From Macrosoma leucophasiata (Eukaryota > Arthropoda > Insecta > Lepidoptera > Hedylidae), in NCBI GenBank assembly GCA_036365455.1, contig JAWQUS010000011.1:7894001-7958000 (forward strand): 64,000 bases of DNA, read 5' to 3'. This document shows positions 63,765-64,000 of this stretch, piece by piece. The notes under the pieces were generated by a model. That model had not been told where the DNA came from and did no database searches. It was given only the letters and a program-made list of their open reading frames with translations. The position numbers and the translations under genes were made by a program. Numbering within the stretch: position 1 is the stretch's first letter; every line of letters begins with the position of its first letter.

Positions 63765-64000
63765 AACTGCCTCGGTAGCCTAGTGGTAGCAGGCCACTAC
63801 TACTACGCTGAGGTCCTGGGTTCGATTCCCGGGTAGGGGGTTATCAGAGATACTGGTGTAAGGTCCTTTATATTTGGTTCTATTGGGATTTTTCCATTTT
63901 CTGGAAATTTCCCAGTACCTCTGGTAAGTTTGGTAATGTGCCCGGAGATGTCAACAGGCTCGCCACCTGTTACATGGGCCAAAACATAACCGGCGAATCG
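63765..64000 (+). repeat. tRNA-like SINE (family B), cut by the window edge
   Basis: Clean tRNA-like head: AACTGCCTCGGTAGCCTAGTGG (A box) and GGGTTCGATTCCCGGG (B box, about 63818-63833). The body matches 7160-7476 reversed up to the window end. Confidence 0.85.

Overview
The window looks like chromosomal DNA of a moth or butterfly (Lepidoptera). It is AT-rich, holds one multi-exon gene with small exons and GT-AG introns, and is crowded with repeats of kinds familiar from lepidopteran genomes: Helitron-like units ending in CTAG|T, mariner, tRNA-like and 5S-like SINEs, MITEs and non-LTR LINE pieces. No bacterial or viral gene organisation is visible.

The one host protein gene I can support is on the minus strand. 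Twelve coding exons between 22656 and 1907 join in a single reading frame of exactly 620 codons with no stop. They encode a signal peptide followed by cadherin (EC) repeats 1 to 5 and the start of EC6. Three things identify it as the insect ortholog of protocadherin-15, Cad99C: the EC1 cysteine pair, the EES motif near the N-terminus, and the order of canonical and non-canonical calcium linkers. The gene runs off the left edge, so the remaining EC repeats, membrane segment and cytoplasmic tail lie outside. The first coding exon (22578-22656) carries only the signal peptide and sits 6.9 kb upstream of exon 2. A good splice acceptor four bases before its ATG suggests a 5'UTR intron, so the promoter is probably farther right, perhaps beyond the window.

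Layout: 1-2.9 kb, repeats around exon 12; 3.2-15.7 kb, exons 11 to 2 with introns largely made of SINEs, an old mariner, LINE scraps and a tRNA-Leu(AAG)-like gene; 15.7-22.6 kb, intron 1 with a complete 5S-rRNA-like SINE; 22.6-27.1 kb, mostly unassigned AT-rich DNA with one MITE; 27.1-31.4 kb, a Helitron-like element, an RTE-like LINE end, a GC-rich Jockey-like LINE and a TTA-flanked MITE; 31.4-46 kb, sparse repeats including a fold-back structure; 46-50 kb, Helitron and SINE mixtures; 50-53 kb, almost nothing recognisable; 53.3-54.7 kb, a SINE nested in another SINE; 57.9-59.2 kb, a structurally complete mariner with a broken transposase; 59.8-62.1 kb, a layered Helitron-like element with a proline-codon-like triplet expansion; 62.5-64 kb, SINEs.

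The most interesting items are the Cad99C N-terminal gene structure, the 5S-like SINE with exact target duplications, four long perfect palindromes at unrelated sites, degenerate echoes of cadherin exon 7 in the following intron, and a frameshift shared by both mariner copies.
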